From Bacteroidales bacterium (GTDB lineage Bacteria; Bacteroidota; Bacteroidia; Bacteroidales; Tenuifilaceae), in the NCBI GenBank assembly GCA_020636835.1, contig JACJXC010000006.1:295310-359309 (forward strand): a stretch of DNA of 64,000 nucleotides, given 5' to 3'. Numbering within the stretch: the first letter of the stretch is position 1; every line of letters begins with the position of its first letter. The notes beneath the pieces are model-generated. The model had not been told where the DNA came from and searched no databases. It was given only the letters and a program-made list of their open reading frames with translations. This document shows, piece after piece, positions 17,165 through 26,960 of the stretch. The translations under genes and the position numbers were made by a program.

Positions 17165-17270
17165 GTGGATTTTTTTTCTGGGCTACAAAGATAGGTATAA
17201 CGGCGGAGAAAAAAGAACTACGAATTTGGTTTTTTCTGTGAGATGTAATAGCAAGCGGTGTGCTGGGGGG

Positions 17271-19184
17271 TTATGAGTGCCAGTTTAACAGCCCTTGCTC
17301 GTTGCGGATCAGTTTCCCATTGTCGAGTAGGTATTTGATAACCCTGATTACTCGTTCGGGGTTGCGTTTTAGGCTGTCAATCAGGGTTTCATCGGAGCAT
17401 GCGTTCTGCAAAACTGCCTGCTTAATGCCGTCCAGAATCATGTCGAATTCGTATTTGCTCATATCCAGCTCATTGCGCTGTGTGCATACGTCGCATTTCC
17501 CGCATCGGAACGAGTCCTTCTCGCCAAAGTATTCACTTAGCATTTGGCTACGGCACTTGGTTTGGCTTTTGGCGTAGGTAATCAGTGCGTCAACCCGCGA
17601 AACAAAACGATTACGCAGCATTTGGAACGATTCCGGATTGATGCGGAGGTTTTTCTCGTCGAGCCGTTCGGTGGTCATTATTACCAGAGGGGTTCGTTTT
17701 TTAGGGATGAAGTTAATTATTTTGTTATGACTCAGTGTTTTGAGGTTTTCAAATACTTTTGCAGTGGGGATAGCAGCCAGTCGGCTAAGGTATGCTTCGT
17801 CAATCCTAACGTACTGCGAAAAAACGCCTGTAAAATTGCGGAGTATCACTTTGATGAATTTATCTAGGTCGGCGTGGGCTACTTGGTATTTGTATAGTTC
17901 TTGCTTATTAACAGTGAAGATTAGTCGGCTGGGATTGTCCAACTCGTCGGTGAGTTCAATGTAACCCTCGCGTTCGAGCAGTTTTAGTGAGTTGTACGCT
18001 TTTACCGAGTTAAGGCGGTAAACCGAGCAAAAGTCCATGAGGTTAAAATCGTAAACTTCGTCCCTGCCGCCGCCAATGGCAATGTTTAGGTACGACCCCA
18101 GGGCTTGGTATGTTCTTCGGATTTCCTCGATGGGGGGAAAGTTGGATTCTAACCGCTGGGAAATTTTAAGGGTGTCGGATTCGTTGAAAAGGAGTATTGC
18201 GTAGGCTAGTTTCTGGTCGCGGCCAGCCCGTCCGGCTTCCTGAAAGTATGCCTCGGGCGAGTCCGGCAGATCCATGTGTACAACAAACCGAACGTTGGGC
18301 TTGTCGATTCCCATGCCGAAAGCATTGGTAGCCACTATTATCCTGGTTTTCCCCGATTGCCAGTCCGATTGCTTGGTGTTGCGGATCTCCATGGTTAGCC
18401 CGGCATGGTAAAAATCGGCCGATATGCCGTTTTGTCTGAGCATAAGGGCAATCTCCTTTGTTTTGTCGCGGCTACGGACGTACACCACCCCGGTTCCGGG
18501 AATTCCATTGGCAATTTTGAGGAGGTGCTTAATCTTATCCTCCACGTTGCGGACTAGGTAAACCAAGTTGTCGCGGGCAAAGCTCATGCGGAATACCTTC
18601 CCGTTTTTGAACCCCAACTTTTGCTGAATATCTTCAACCACATCGGGTGTGGCTGTGGCTGTGAGCGCAAGAAAAGGAACATCGGGTGGAAGGAGTTCCC
18701 GTATTTCCACTATTTTTAAGTACGATGGGCGGAAGTCGTAACCCCACTGCGATATGCAGTGCGATTCGTCGATAGCCACGAGCGATACTTTCATCTTGCG
18801 GACCCGCTCCTTGAACAGGGGGGTGGCTAGGCGTTCGGGCGATAGGTACAGGAATTTTATATTGCCGTAAGCGCAGTTGTCAAGTTCTATGTCAATTTCA
18901 TGCGACGATAGGCCTGAATGTATTGCGGTTGCACTAATTCCTCGTTGCTTTAGGTTTTCAACCTGATCTTTCATTAGGGCAATTAGCGGGGTGATAACCA
19001 AGCAAACGCCTTCTTTGGCCAGTGCTGGCACCTGAAAGGTGATAGATTTTCCACCGCCAGTAGGCATCAGCGCCAGGGTATCGGTACCGTTGTACACCGA
19101 TTCAATTATTTCGCGCTGTATGGACCGGAACGATGTGTAGCCCCAGTACTGCTTAAGTATTTGCTCAAATCTATCCAAACCCAA
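17271..19184 (-). CDS. recQ: RecQ-family ATP-dependent DNA helicase
   Basis: RecQ unwinds DNA 3'-5' in recombination and fork repair. In 637 residues there is Walker A MPTGGGKSITFQ (40-51), a DEAH-box variant AIDESHCISQWG, motif III LTATATPDV, motif V-VI GMGIDKPNVRFVVH and QEAGRAGRD, and a zinc-binding RQC segment with Cys in KSQTKCRSQML and RCGKCDVCTQ. No HRDC domain is recognisable; the C-terminus (DSLKRNPERVIRVIKYLLDN) looks like a short winged-helix extension, common in Bacteroidota RecQ proteins. The gene stands alone, 87 bases from DUF5063. Confidence 0.95.
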   Translation of the reverse strand: MGLDRFEQILKQYWGYTSFRSIQREIIESVYNGTDTLALMPTGGGKSITFQVPALAKEGVCLVITPLIALMKDQVENLKQRGISATAIHSGLSSHEIDIELDNCAYGNIKFLYLSPERLATPLFKERVRKMKVSLVAIDESHCISQWGYDFRPSYLKIVEIRELLPPDVPFLALTATATPDVVEDIQQKLGFKNGKVFRMSFARDNLVYLVRNVEDKIKHLLKIANGIPGTGVVYVRSRDKTKEIALMLRQNGISADFYHAGLTMEIRNTKQSDWQSGKTRIIVATNAFGMGIDKPNVRFVVHMDLPDSPEAYFQEAGRAGRDQKLAYAILLFNESDTLKISQRLESNFPPIEEIRRTYQALGSYLNIAIGGGRDEVYDFNLMDFCSVYRLNSVKAYNSLKLLEREGYIELTDELDNPSRLIFTVNKQELYKYQVAHADLDKFIKVILRNFTGVFSQYVRIDEAYLSRLAAIPTAKVFENLKTLSHNKIINFIPKKRTPLVIMTTERLDEKNLRINPESFQMLRNRFVSRVDALITYAKSQTKCRSQMLSEYFGEKDSFRCGKCDVCTQRNELDMSKYEFDMILDGIKQAVLQNACSDETLIDSLKRNPERVIRVIKYLLDNGKLIRNEQGLLNWHS

Positions 19185-19442
19185 ATTGTTTATCGCAAAA
19201 ATAGGTACAAAAGATGAGAAAACGAAGTGTTAGCCGTGCTAAGGTGTTGGCGGTTTTTGTAAGTGCCGATTCCGCGTATATAGTTTGATCATTACTGTTG
19301 TGGTTAGGTTGAACATGGGGTTGAAATGCCGATGCCTTTCACAAAATATAACACTCAATTTGGATATTGATAATGAAGAATTATTGAGGTTCCGCTATTT
19401 TTTTTTAACTTGCCGCATTTTTAAACAATAACCTGTTCAAAC

Positions 19443-20924
19443 ATGTCATTTTACAGTGATAAAGTAGTAGCCGATGGGCTAACATTCGACGATGTGCTTC
19501 TGGTTCCTGCATATTCCGAGGTATTACCACGTAATGTGGATTTGTCGACCCGTTTCAGCCGAAACATAGAGATTAAAGCGCCTATTGTTTCCGCAGCAAT
19601 GGATACGGTAACCGAGTCGGCTCTTGCAATCGCAATTGCCCGCGAGGGTGGAATTGGGGTTATCCATAAGAATATGAGTATTGGAGCACAGGCCAGGCAA
19701 GTGCGAGAAGTTAAACGGGCTGAGAATGGAATGATTTACGAACCTATTACCATTCATCCCGATGCAACAGTGGGCGATGCCTTGGCCTTAATGCGCGAGT
19801 ACCATATCGGCGGTATTCCGGTTGTTGATAATGCCGGGCTACTTATCGGGATTGTTACCAATCGGGATTTACGGTTCCAGGAGAACTTCAAAATGCCTAT
19901 TCGTGAGGTGATGACCAGTAAGAATATTATAACTACTACAAAATCAATCGATTTAGAGAAGGCTACCGCAATTCTGAAGGAGCATAAAATAGAGAAGCTT
20001 CCGGTGGTTGATGAGAATAATAAGCTTATTGGTTTGTTAACCTATAAGGATATTACTAAAGTTAAGGATAATCCTAGCGCAAGCAAGGATGCCAAGGGGC
20101 GTTTAAGGGTGGCTGCCGGCGTAGGCGTTACTGTCGATACGATGGCTCGCGTTCAGGCTCTGTACGAGGCCATGGTCGATGCTGTGGTGATTGACACTGC
20201 GCATGGGCATACCAAAGGCGTAAACGAGATGCTTAAGCAGGTTAAGCGCGAGTTCCCAAGCCTAGATGTTGTGGTGGGGAATATTGCCACTGGCGATGCC
20301 GCTAAGATGTTGGTTGACAACGGAGCCGATGCTGTTAAAGTGGGAATTGGCCCGGGGTCTATTTGTACTACTCGTGTTATTGCGGGTGTTGGAGTACCCC
20401 AGCTTAACGCCATTTGGGATGTGGCCAATGCAATTAAAGGTACTGGGGTTCCTGTTATTGCCGATGGGGGTATTCGTTACTCCGGCGATATTGTGAAGGC
20501 GCTGGCCGCCGGAGCCGATAGTATTATGGCTGGATCCCTGTTTGCCGGTGTTGAAGAGTCGCCTGGTGAAACCATCATTTATAATGGCCGTAAGTTTAAA
20601 TCGTACCGAGGGATGGGCTCGCTCGATGCTATGCAGCAGGGCTCTAAGGATCGGTATTTTCAAGATGTTGAGGACGATATTAAGAAATTAGTTCCAGAGG
20701 GCATTGTGGCTCGTGTTCCGTATAAGGGTACAATGAACGAGGTGTTTTACCAAATGCTTGGTGGATTAAAGGCTGGAATGGGGTACTGTGGAGCGTCTAA
20801 CCTCGAAAGGCTCAAGGATGCTCGGTTTGTGAAAATTACCCATGCTGGGATGATTGAGAGCCATCCGCACGATGTGGCAATTACTCGCGAGGCTCCCAAC
20901 TATAGCCGTGATGGAGGGGCGTAG
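19443..20924 (+). CDS. guaB: Inosine-5'-monophosphate dehydrogenase
   Basis: GuaB oxidises IMP to XMP with NAD+, the committed step of GMP synthesis. The 493-residue protein has the TIM-barrel catalytic domain split by two CBS domains (about residues 95-210, with HIGGIPVVDNAG and IEKLPVVDENN). The catalytic cysteine is C308 in GIGPGSICTTRV; the K+ site, IMP-binding ADGGIRYSGD and the flap RGMGSLDAM are present. It is preceded by about 260 bases with no gene and followed by a gap of 92 bases before the PPIase operon, with which it may be cotranscribed. Confidence 0.98.
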   Translation: MSFYSDKVVADGLTFDDVLLVPAYSEVLPRNVDLSTRFSRNIEIKAPIVSAAMDTVTESALAIAIAREGGIGVIHKNMSIGAQARQVREVKRAENGMIYEPITIHPDATVGDALALMREYHIGGIPVVDNAGLLIGIVTNRDLRFQENFKMPIREVMTSKNIITTTKSIDLEKATAILKEHKIEKLPVVDENNKLIGLLTYKDITKVKDNPSASKDAKGRLRVAAGVGVTVDTMARVQALYEAMVDAVVIDTAHGHTKGVNEMLKQVKREFPSLDVVVGNIATGDAAKMLVDNGADAVKVGIGPGSICTTRVIAGVGVPQLNAIWDVANAIKGTGVPVIADGGIRYSGDIVKALAAGADSIMAGSLFAGVEESPGETIIYNGRKFKSYRGMGSLDAMQQGSKDRYFQDVEDDIKKLVPEGIVARVPYKGTMNEVFYQMLGGLKAGMGYCGASNLERLKDARFVKITHAGMIESHPHDVAITREAPNYSRDGGA

Positions 20925-21016
20925 GCTTCCCTGGATTAAACTCTGGCCATAGTAGATATTGAGCCGTTTCACTTATCAAATCTCATATATTCGTTGTTTT
21001 AAACATTAACAGTAAC

Positions 21017-23050
21017 ATGGAAAAGTTTTGTGGATTTCTTTTGGCTATTGCCTCCTTACTTATCCCTTATTCTGTGGCATCGCAGCCATTATCCCAAAAA
21101 ACTCTACTTACAATAGCCGATTCGCCCGTAACGGTAAATGAGTTTAAAAGCATATACCTAAAAAACACGGGATTAAGTGATGGTGTCGACTCTGCTACTC
21201 TTAACGATTACCTGACCCTTTTTGTGAATTTTAAACTAAAGGTTCATGAGGCTAAGGAGTTAAAACTCGATACTTCGGCTACGTTTATGTCTGAGTATCG
21301 TGGCTATATTAAGCAGTTGGCTCAACCCTACTTAACCGATTCTGTTAGTGATGTTCAACTTATTGATGAGGCCTATGAGCGGATGCGCTATGAGATTAGT
21401 GCCAGCCATATACTGATCAATGTTCCTGAACTGTCCAGAATGTCCGATACCTTGGTTTACTTTCAGAAAGCGATGGATGCAAGAACTCGCATTCTCAAAG
21501 GGGAACCCTTCCCCGATGTTGCTCGTGGTGTTAGTAACGATCCCTCGGTTACCCGCAACAATGGCTACCTCGGTTTCTTCACGGCGTTCCAAATGGTTTA
21601 CCCATTCGAAACGGCAGCTTACGCTACGGCGGTTGATTCATTGTCGATGCCTGTGCGTACCCGTTTTGGGTACCATATTATAAAGGTACACGCTAAGCGT
21701 CCGGCAAGAGGAAAGGTTAAGATCGCACATATTCTCATTCGCCTAACACCAAACGCATCACCTGTTGATGCTGAGAATGCACGTAAAAAGATAGTGGAGC
21801 TTCATACGCGGATCAAAAGTGGCGAAGACTTTGCTGCAGTTGCCCGTCAGGAGTCGCAGGATCCAGCAAGTGCAAAGAGTGGAGGCGAACTGTCGTGGAT
21901 TGGTTCAGGCCAAATTATTCCCGAGATGGAGAATGTGGCGTTTTCGATCCCTAGCAATGGTAGTGTTTCCGAGCCATTCCAGAGTCCTTTCGGATGGCAT
22001 ATTATTAAGCGGCTCGACAGGAAGGAGATAGGATCGAAATCCGAAATGCTTCCCGAAATAAAAATGCTGGTTACCCGTGATTCGCGAAATGCTAAATCTC
22101 GCGAGTCGTTTGTTCGGAAACTTAAGTCTGCCTATCGGTTTAAGGAGGATCCCTCCAAGTTGTTTATAGTCCAGAATATGCTCGACTCTACTGTTTATAA
22201 AGGACAGTGGCATGCAAAACCGGTTCAAAATGATGCTGTCCTTTTCAGTTTCGATGGGGGCGAGTGGAGTACGCAGGCTCAGCAGAATGGCACCACATTG
22301 TTTACACACTATCAGCCCCAGTACCGCGTTTCCGATTTTGTTAAATTTATTGAGCAAAACCAACGCTTTGCTGGGCACAACTCATTGGCCGGATTTGTTA
22401 GCATGGCATATAATGAGTGGGTTAGTAAAACAATTTTAGATTACGAGGAGTCCATTCTTCCGCTTAAATATCCTGACTTTAAACTGCTATCGCAGGAATA
22501 CTTGGAGGGCATGCTGCTTTTCGAACTAAGCAATCAGTTGGTTTGGCAAAAAAGTTCCGATAGTTTAGGTTTGGCTAATTATTATCAATTGCACAAGGAT
22601 TCTTACAAGTGGGGTGAGCGTGTGCACTATGCTGTTTACACCGTTAAGGACGTTAAGGTTAAGGATCGGTTAGTGAAAGGCCTTGCTAAACGTAAGAAAC
22701 AGAATGTAAGCCCTGCTGATTATATTGCTCAGTACAATGGTAGTTCGGAAGTGGTTACAGTCGAAACCCAGGTTGCAAGCCCTGATGTTCCTGCAATTGC
22801 CGATTACAAGTCGTGGAAAAATGGGGTTAAGGTGAACCCGGGACGCGATGGTGCATTCGAAATTATAGAGTTTCTCATGGTAACCCATGGCGACGTTAAA
22901 GGTATCGACGATTGTAGAGGTGAGGTTGTAGCCGATTATCAGGAGAACTTGGAGAGTAACTGGATTACCACTTTACGGGCTAAATATCCTGTAAACATCA
23001 ATGCTGAGGTTTGGAGCGAACTGCTCGAATCGTTAAAAACTAATAATTAG
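21017..23050 (+). CDS. Periplasmic peptidylprolyl isomerase/chaperone with two parvulin domains
   Basis: The 677-residue protein has a cleavable signal (about 1-22, ending SVASQ), an N-terminal helical chaperone region, two tandem parvulin (PpiC/rotamase) domains starting with ISASHILINVP (about 128-228) and VKIAHILIRLTP (about 235-340), the latter with the parvulin ending SPFGWHIIKRLDR, and a long C-terminal region of more than 300 residues of unknown structure. It should assist folding of outer-membrane or secreted proteins in the periplasm. It is the first of four tightly spaced genes (two more SurA-related proteins and an OstA-like protein). Confidence 0.9.
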   Translation: MEKFCGFLLAIASLLIPYSVASQPLSQKTLLTIADSPVTVNEFKSIYLKNTGLSDGVDSATLNDYLTLFVNFKLKVHEAKELKLDTSATFMSEYRGYIKQLAQPYLTDSVSDVQLIDEAYERMRYEISASHILINVPELSRMSDTLVYFQKAMDARTRILKGEPFPDVARGVSNDPSVTRNNGYLGFFTAFQMVYPFETAAYATAVDSLSMPVRTRFGYHIIKVHAKRPARGKVKIAHILIRLTPNASPVDAENARKKIVELHTRIKSGEDFAAVARQESQDPASAKSGGELSWIGSGQIIPEMENVAFSIPSNGSVSEPFQSPFGWHIIKRLDRKEIGSKSEMLPEIKMLVTRDSRNAKSRESFVRKLKSAYRFKEDPSKLFIVQNMLDSTVYKGQWHAKPVQNDAVLFSFDGGEWSTQAQQNGTTLFTHYQPQYRVSDFVKFIEQNQRFAGHNSLAGFVSMAYNEWVSKTILDYEESILPLKYPDFKLLSQEYLEGMLLFELSNQLVWQKSSDSLGLANYYQLHKDSYKWGERVHYAVYTVKDVKVKDRLVKGLAKRKKQNVSPADYIAQYNGSSEVVTVETQVASPDVPAIADYKSWKNGVKVNPGRDGAFEIIEFLMVTHGDVKGIDDCRGEVVADYQENLESNWITTLRAKYPVNINAEVWSELLESLKTNN

Positions 23051-23053
23051 GAT

Positions 23054-23914
23054 ATGGTTAAAATGAAGTCTTCTGCCAATCTCATTATACTTTTTGTAAC
23101 TCTGGTTCTAACGTTTACTTCGTGTATGGAATCGGCCGATAAACCCAAACCTATTGCGCGTGTTTACGACAAGTATCTCTACTCTACTGATATTAAGGAC
23201 TTGATTTTAAGTGGGGTTTCGAAAGAGGATAGCGCATTAATTACCAAGGCCTATGTGGAGAAGTGGATTCAAACTCAGCTCTTGCTGCGTATGGCCGAGC
23301 AGAATTTGAGCGATTCGCAGAAAAATGTTGCCCGGCAACTGGAGGACTACCGCACATCGTTGCTGATTTTTAAGTACGAGCAGGAGTATATTACGCAGAA
23401 AATGGATACTTCGGTGGTTTACGACGATTTGCTTAACTACTACAACGAGCATAAGGATAATTTTGTTCTTCAGGAAACAATTGTGAAAGCGTTGTATATT
23501 AAGTTAAGACGCGAGGCTCCCCAGATTCAGCGCATTAAGGAACTTTACAAATCGACCCGCGACGAGGATGTGAAACAACTCGATAATTTAGCCTATCAAG
23601 CCTCAATCAAGTACGATTATTTTGGCGATAAATGGATTGCGCTAACTTTAATTTTGCGCGAAATCCCATTCCCAATTCAAAACCCCGAGGAGTTGTTTAC
23701 CCGCCAGCGTAGCGTTGAAATGGAGGATGGCGATTTTGTTTACCTTGTGAACTTCCGCGATGTTATGAACAAGGGCAGCGTTGCTCCGTTTGAGTATGTA
23801 ATTGAGGATATCAAACAGATTGTGCTTAACTCGCGCAAACAAAAATTAATTCGAGATTTAGAGCAGAACCTTTTCAATAAGGCTCAGGATAACGCCAATT
23901 TTCAGATGTTCTAG
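23054..23914 (+). CDS. SurA-related periplasmic lipoprotein without a clear parvulin domain
   Basis: This 286-residue protein starts 4 bases after its upstream neighbour ends. It has a lipoprotein signal with lipobox LTFTSC (Cys 24 counted from the upstream ATG; MKSSANL at 23063 is an alternative start). The mature part resembles the SurA/foldase helical domain (YVEKWIQTQLLLRMAEQNLSD) but lacks a recognisable HIL-type parvulin core. In Bacteroidota it commonly sits between the PPIase genes. I infer a non-catalytic chaperone role; the homology is only weakly visible. Confidence 0.75.
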   Translation: MVKMKSSANLIILFVTLVLTFTSCMESADKPKPIARVYDKYLYSTDIKDLILSGVSKEDSALITKAYVEKWIQTQLLLRMAEQNLSDSQKNVARQLEDYRTSLLIFKYEQEYITQKMDTSVVYDDLLNYYNEHKDNFVLQETIVKALYIKLRREAPQIQRIKELYKSTRDEDVKQLDNLAYQASIKYDYFGDKWIALTLILREIPFPIQNPEELFTRQRSVEMEDGDFVYLVNFRDVMNKGSVAPFEYVIEDIKQIVLNSRKQKLIRDLEQNLFNKAQDNANFQMF

Positions 23915-23950
23915 TGTTGCAGCGTATTATAAACCTAATAAACAGTTCCC

Positions 23951-25297
23951 ATGAGATTTTTTCGATTTTCGTTGATTTTAGTGCTTTTGTTATTGAATAG
24001 TTCTTTGTATTTGAGATCGCAAACTGCAATCGATCAGGTTGTTGCTGTTGTGGGTGGGGAGCGCATTCTCCTTTCGGATATTGAACAGGAGATTATGCGG
24101 ATGAAAATGCAGGGATCCATTACCCACAATGACGACAAATGCGCAATTCTAGAGCAATTTCTCACCCAAAAATTGTTGCTTGCTCAGTCTAAAATCGACA
24201 GCTTAACTGTAAACGATGCTTCGGTTGACATGGAGATTGACCGACGGTTGAAATATTTTATTAACCAGATTGGTTCTGAGAAGGCTCTTGAAAATTACTT
24301 CAATAAACCTCTTTATGAAATTAAGGAGGATTTGCGTGAGGTTATCTCCGAGCAGCAGCTGACCCAGCAAATGCGGCAGAAAATTGTTGAGAAGGTGTCG
24401 ATCACCCCGTCGGAGGTGCGTAGCTTTTACAAAAATTCGCCAGCCGATAGTCTTCCGCTAATTCCCGATCAGTATGTTCTTCAGCAAATTATGATTTTTC
24501 CCCCATCCACAGCCGAGGCTAAGTTTTTGGTTAAGGAAAAACTTTTAGACATTCGCGATCGGGTACTTAAAGGCGAGCGTTTTTCAACCCTTGCTGTGGC
24601 CTACTCCGAGGATCGCTCCTCGGCCATTCGTGGTGGAGAGTTAGGATTCCTTTCGCGCGAGGAGTTGGTGAAAGCCTTTGCCGATGTGGCCTTCAATCTT
24701 AAAGAGGGACAGGTGAGCAACATTGTTGAAACCGAGTATGGTTTTCATGTGATTCAGATGATTGAGAATAAGGGCGATAGGGTTAATGTGCGCCACATTC
24801 TTATGAAACCCAGCTATTCGTCCGACATGCTAAGCAAGGCGGTTGCCAAACTCGACAGTATTTCGGCTCTGGTTAAGTCCGATAGTTTGAAGTTCGAGAT
24901 GGCCGCTATGCGTTTTTCCGAGGATAAAAAATCCAATATCAACGGCGGTTTAATCATCAATCCCTATACAAATACTTCTCTATTTGAGAAGGATCAGTTA
25001 CAACCCTCGGATTACTATGTAATTAAGGAGTTAAAGGAGGGGGAGATGAGTGCTCCGTTCGAGTCGCGAGATGAACATGCCAACGTGGTGTTTAAGGTTA
25101 TTAAAGTGAAGAAAATTAATAAGGCTCATAAGGCTAATATTAAGGACGACTACGATGTGATACAAGTGGTGGCCAAACAGAGCATGGAGAATAAAATCCT
25201 GCAGCAGTGGGTGGAGAAAAATCAAAAAACCACGTTTATCCGTATCGACCCTGCATTCAGGGGATGTAAGTTCAGCTCCAATGGTTGGGTTAAGTAA
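23951..25297 (+). CDS. surA: SurA-type periplasmic peptidylprolyl isomerase
   Basis: SurA escorts unfolded outer-membrane proteins to the BAM complex. The 448-residue protein has a signal peptide (about 1-23), an N-terminal chaperone domain with the SurA-typical start IDQVVAVVGGERILLSDIEQEI, a first parvulin domain (about 175-272, QYVLQQIMIFPPS to EYGFHVIQMIENKGD) and a second (about 278-385, VNVRHILMKP onward). The length and architecture are those of canonical SurA. It lies 36 bases after the lipoprotein gene and 9 bases before the OstA-like gene, in the same operon. Confidence 0.93.
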   Translation: MRFFRFSLILVLLLLNSSLYLRSQTAIDQVVAVVGGERILLSDIEQEIMRMKMQGSITHNDDKCAILEQFLTQKLLLAQSKIDSLTVNDASVDMEIDRRLKYFINQIGSEKALENYFNKPLYEIKEDLREVISEQQLTQQMRQKIVEKVSITPSEVRSFYKNSPADSLPLIPDQYVLQQIMIFPPSTAEAKFLVKEKLLDIRDRVLKGERFSTLAVAYSEDRSSAIRGGELGFLSREELVKAFADVAFNLKEGQVSNIVETEYGFHVIQMIENKGDRVNVRHILMKPSYSSDMLSKAVAKLDSISALVKSDSLKFEMAAMRFSEDKKSNINGGLIINPYTNTSLFEKDQLQPSDYYVIKELKEGEMSAPFESRDEHANVVFKVIKVKKINKAHKANIKDDYDVIQVVAKQSMENKILQQWVEKNQKTTFIRIDPAFRGCKFSSNGWVK

Positions 25298-25306
25298 ATT
25301 GGTTCA

Positions 25307-26953
25307 ATGTATCGGATGAAACCTTTATCCTGGCGATTTTGGATATTATTGGGTGCACATTTCCTGTGCACCTCAATTTTGTACGCCCAGCAAAAAACCG
25401 TGGTCCATCTCGAAAGAGCTGGCTCCATGAAAAATCTTAAGATTGGCGATCGAAACATAATTCGCTACATTGGCGATGTGCGTTTTAACTACGATAACTC
25501 CCGCTTAGTTTGCGATAGCGCTTACCTCGATCCTGCCGACAATTCCTTTGATGCTTTCGGAAACGTGGTTATTACGAAGGAGGATTCGCGCATTACTGGC
25601 GATATGCTTCATTTTGATGGCAGTACTTCGCTTGGAAAACTTACTGGGCAACAGGTGAAGATGGTTGATAAGGATGCTACGCTTACCACCGATATTCTTT
25701 TTTTTAACTCAAAAACCAGTTATGCATACTATCTTACCGGTGGCGAGATAATCAGCAAGGATTCCCGTTTGGTTAGTCGGCGTGGCTATTACAATAAATC
25801 GCTACGTACAGCCTCTTTTGCCGAAAATGTGGAGATGTATAGCCCCGATGGAACAATATATACCGATTCGCTGGAGTATATGTCCGAGATTGAAAAGGCC
25901 AATTTTCATGGGGCTACCTATATATACAACGAGGATAATTTTGCCTATTGCGAGCAGGGTTGGTATAACCGTACCCTTAAACAGTCAAGTTTGGAATCCC
26001 ATGCTTACGTTCTGGCCGGTACGCGTAGATTGTTTGGCGATGCAATATTCTACGATCAGGTTGCCGGTTATGCCCGTGCTGTTGGAAATGTGGTGGCGGT
26101 GGATACCGTTAACCGGGTTTATGCCTATGGCGATAGGGCTAACTATTGGGACGATAGGAAGGAGGCAGAGATAACCGAGAATCCCTATGTGATGATGATT
26201 GAGAAGGGCGATACGCTCTTTTTGCGTGCCGAAAAGATGTATCTGCAAACCATCAAGGATTCCTCCTGTGGAATACCCGATTCAACCTACCGAATTGTTA
26301 AGGCTTTGGGCGATGTGCGTTTTTACCGTTCCGATTTTCAGGGCGTGTGCGACTCAATGGTATCCAATTCGCTCGACTCTTCGCTGGTGATGCACGTTGA
26401 CCCGGTTATCTGGAATGGTGTAAATCAGATGTCGGCAAACCTTATCACAGCCTATTCCGATGGGAAATCGGTTCGGCAAATGGATTTTGTGGGCTCTGCA
26501 TTTATCGCATCGATGGAGGATAGTGCGCATTTCAATCAGATCCGGGGGAAGTCCATTTTTGCCTATTTCCTTGAGGGGAAAATGCGTACAATGGATGTGC
26601 TAGGGAATGGACAATCGGTCTACTATGCCAAGGAAAACGATACCATCACAATGGTTAACCGGGTCGATTGCACCAATATCACTATCCACTTTAGTAATAA
26701 TAAGGTTAATCGGATTGTTTTTAAGGATAAGCCAAATTCAAACTTTTATCCTGTCGATAAAATTGATATTGAAGAGGTTACTCTTAAAGGGTTCAAGTGG
26801 CGCGATAGCGTGCGGCCAAAGGATAAATACTCCATTATTCCTACCACGTTGGTGCTTTTCCCCGAGCAGAGGGGCGAGGCGCATCGGTTGTTACATCAAC
26901 CCAAGGCAAAAGTTGAACCGGTTGGCGATGTTGATGTTTTGACTCGCGAGTAA
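25307..26953 (+). CDS. OstA-like (LptA/LptD N-domain) protein
   Basis: The 548-residue protein has a signal peptide (about 5-26, WILLGAHFLCTSILYAQ) and then OstA/LptA-type beta-jellyroll repeats (IRYIGDVRFNYDNSRLVCDSAYLD, read in halves: IRYIGDVRFNYD and SRLVCDSAYLD; later YADRANYWDDRKEAEI-like strands). It has no C-terminal beta-barrel, so it is not LptD. The Bacteroidota OstA-like proteins probably handle lipopolysaccharide transit across the periplasm. The first ATG (25307) or the second (MKPLSWRF, 25316) could be used. It is 9 bases downstream of surA, linking LPS assembly to the chaperone operon. Confidence 0.85.
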   Translation: MYRMKPLSWRFWILLGAHFLCTSILYAQQKTVVHLERAGSMKNLKIGDRNIIRYIGDVRFNYDNSRLVCDSAYLDPADNSFDAFGNVVITKEDSRITGDMLHFDGSTSLGKLTGQQVKMVDKDATLTTDILFFNSKTSYAYYLTGGEIISKDSRLVSRRGYYNKSLRTASFAENVEMYSPDGTIYTDSLEYMSEIEKANFHGATYIYNEDNFAYCEQGWYNRTLKQSSLESHAYVLAGTRRLFGDAIFYDQVAGYARAVGNVVAVDTVNRVYAYGDRANYWDDRKEAEITENPYVMMIEKGDTLFLRAEKMYLQTIKDSSCGIPDSTYRIVKALGDVRFYRSDFQGVCDSMVSNSLDSSLVMHVDPVIWNGVNQMSANLITAYSDGKSVRQMDFVGSAFIASMEDSAHFNQIRGKSIFAYFLEGKMRTMDVLGNGQSVYYAKENDTITMVNRVDCTNITIHFSNNKVNRIVFKDKPNSNFYPVDKIDIEEVTLKGFKWRDSVRPKDKYSIIPTTLVLFPEQRGEAHRLLHQPKAKVEPVGDVDVLTRE

Positions 26954-26960
26954 TTCTGGT

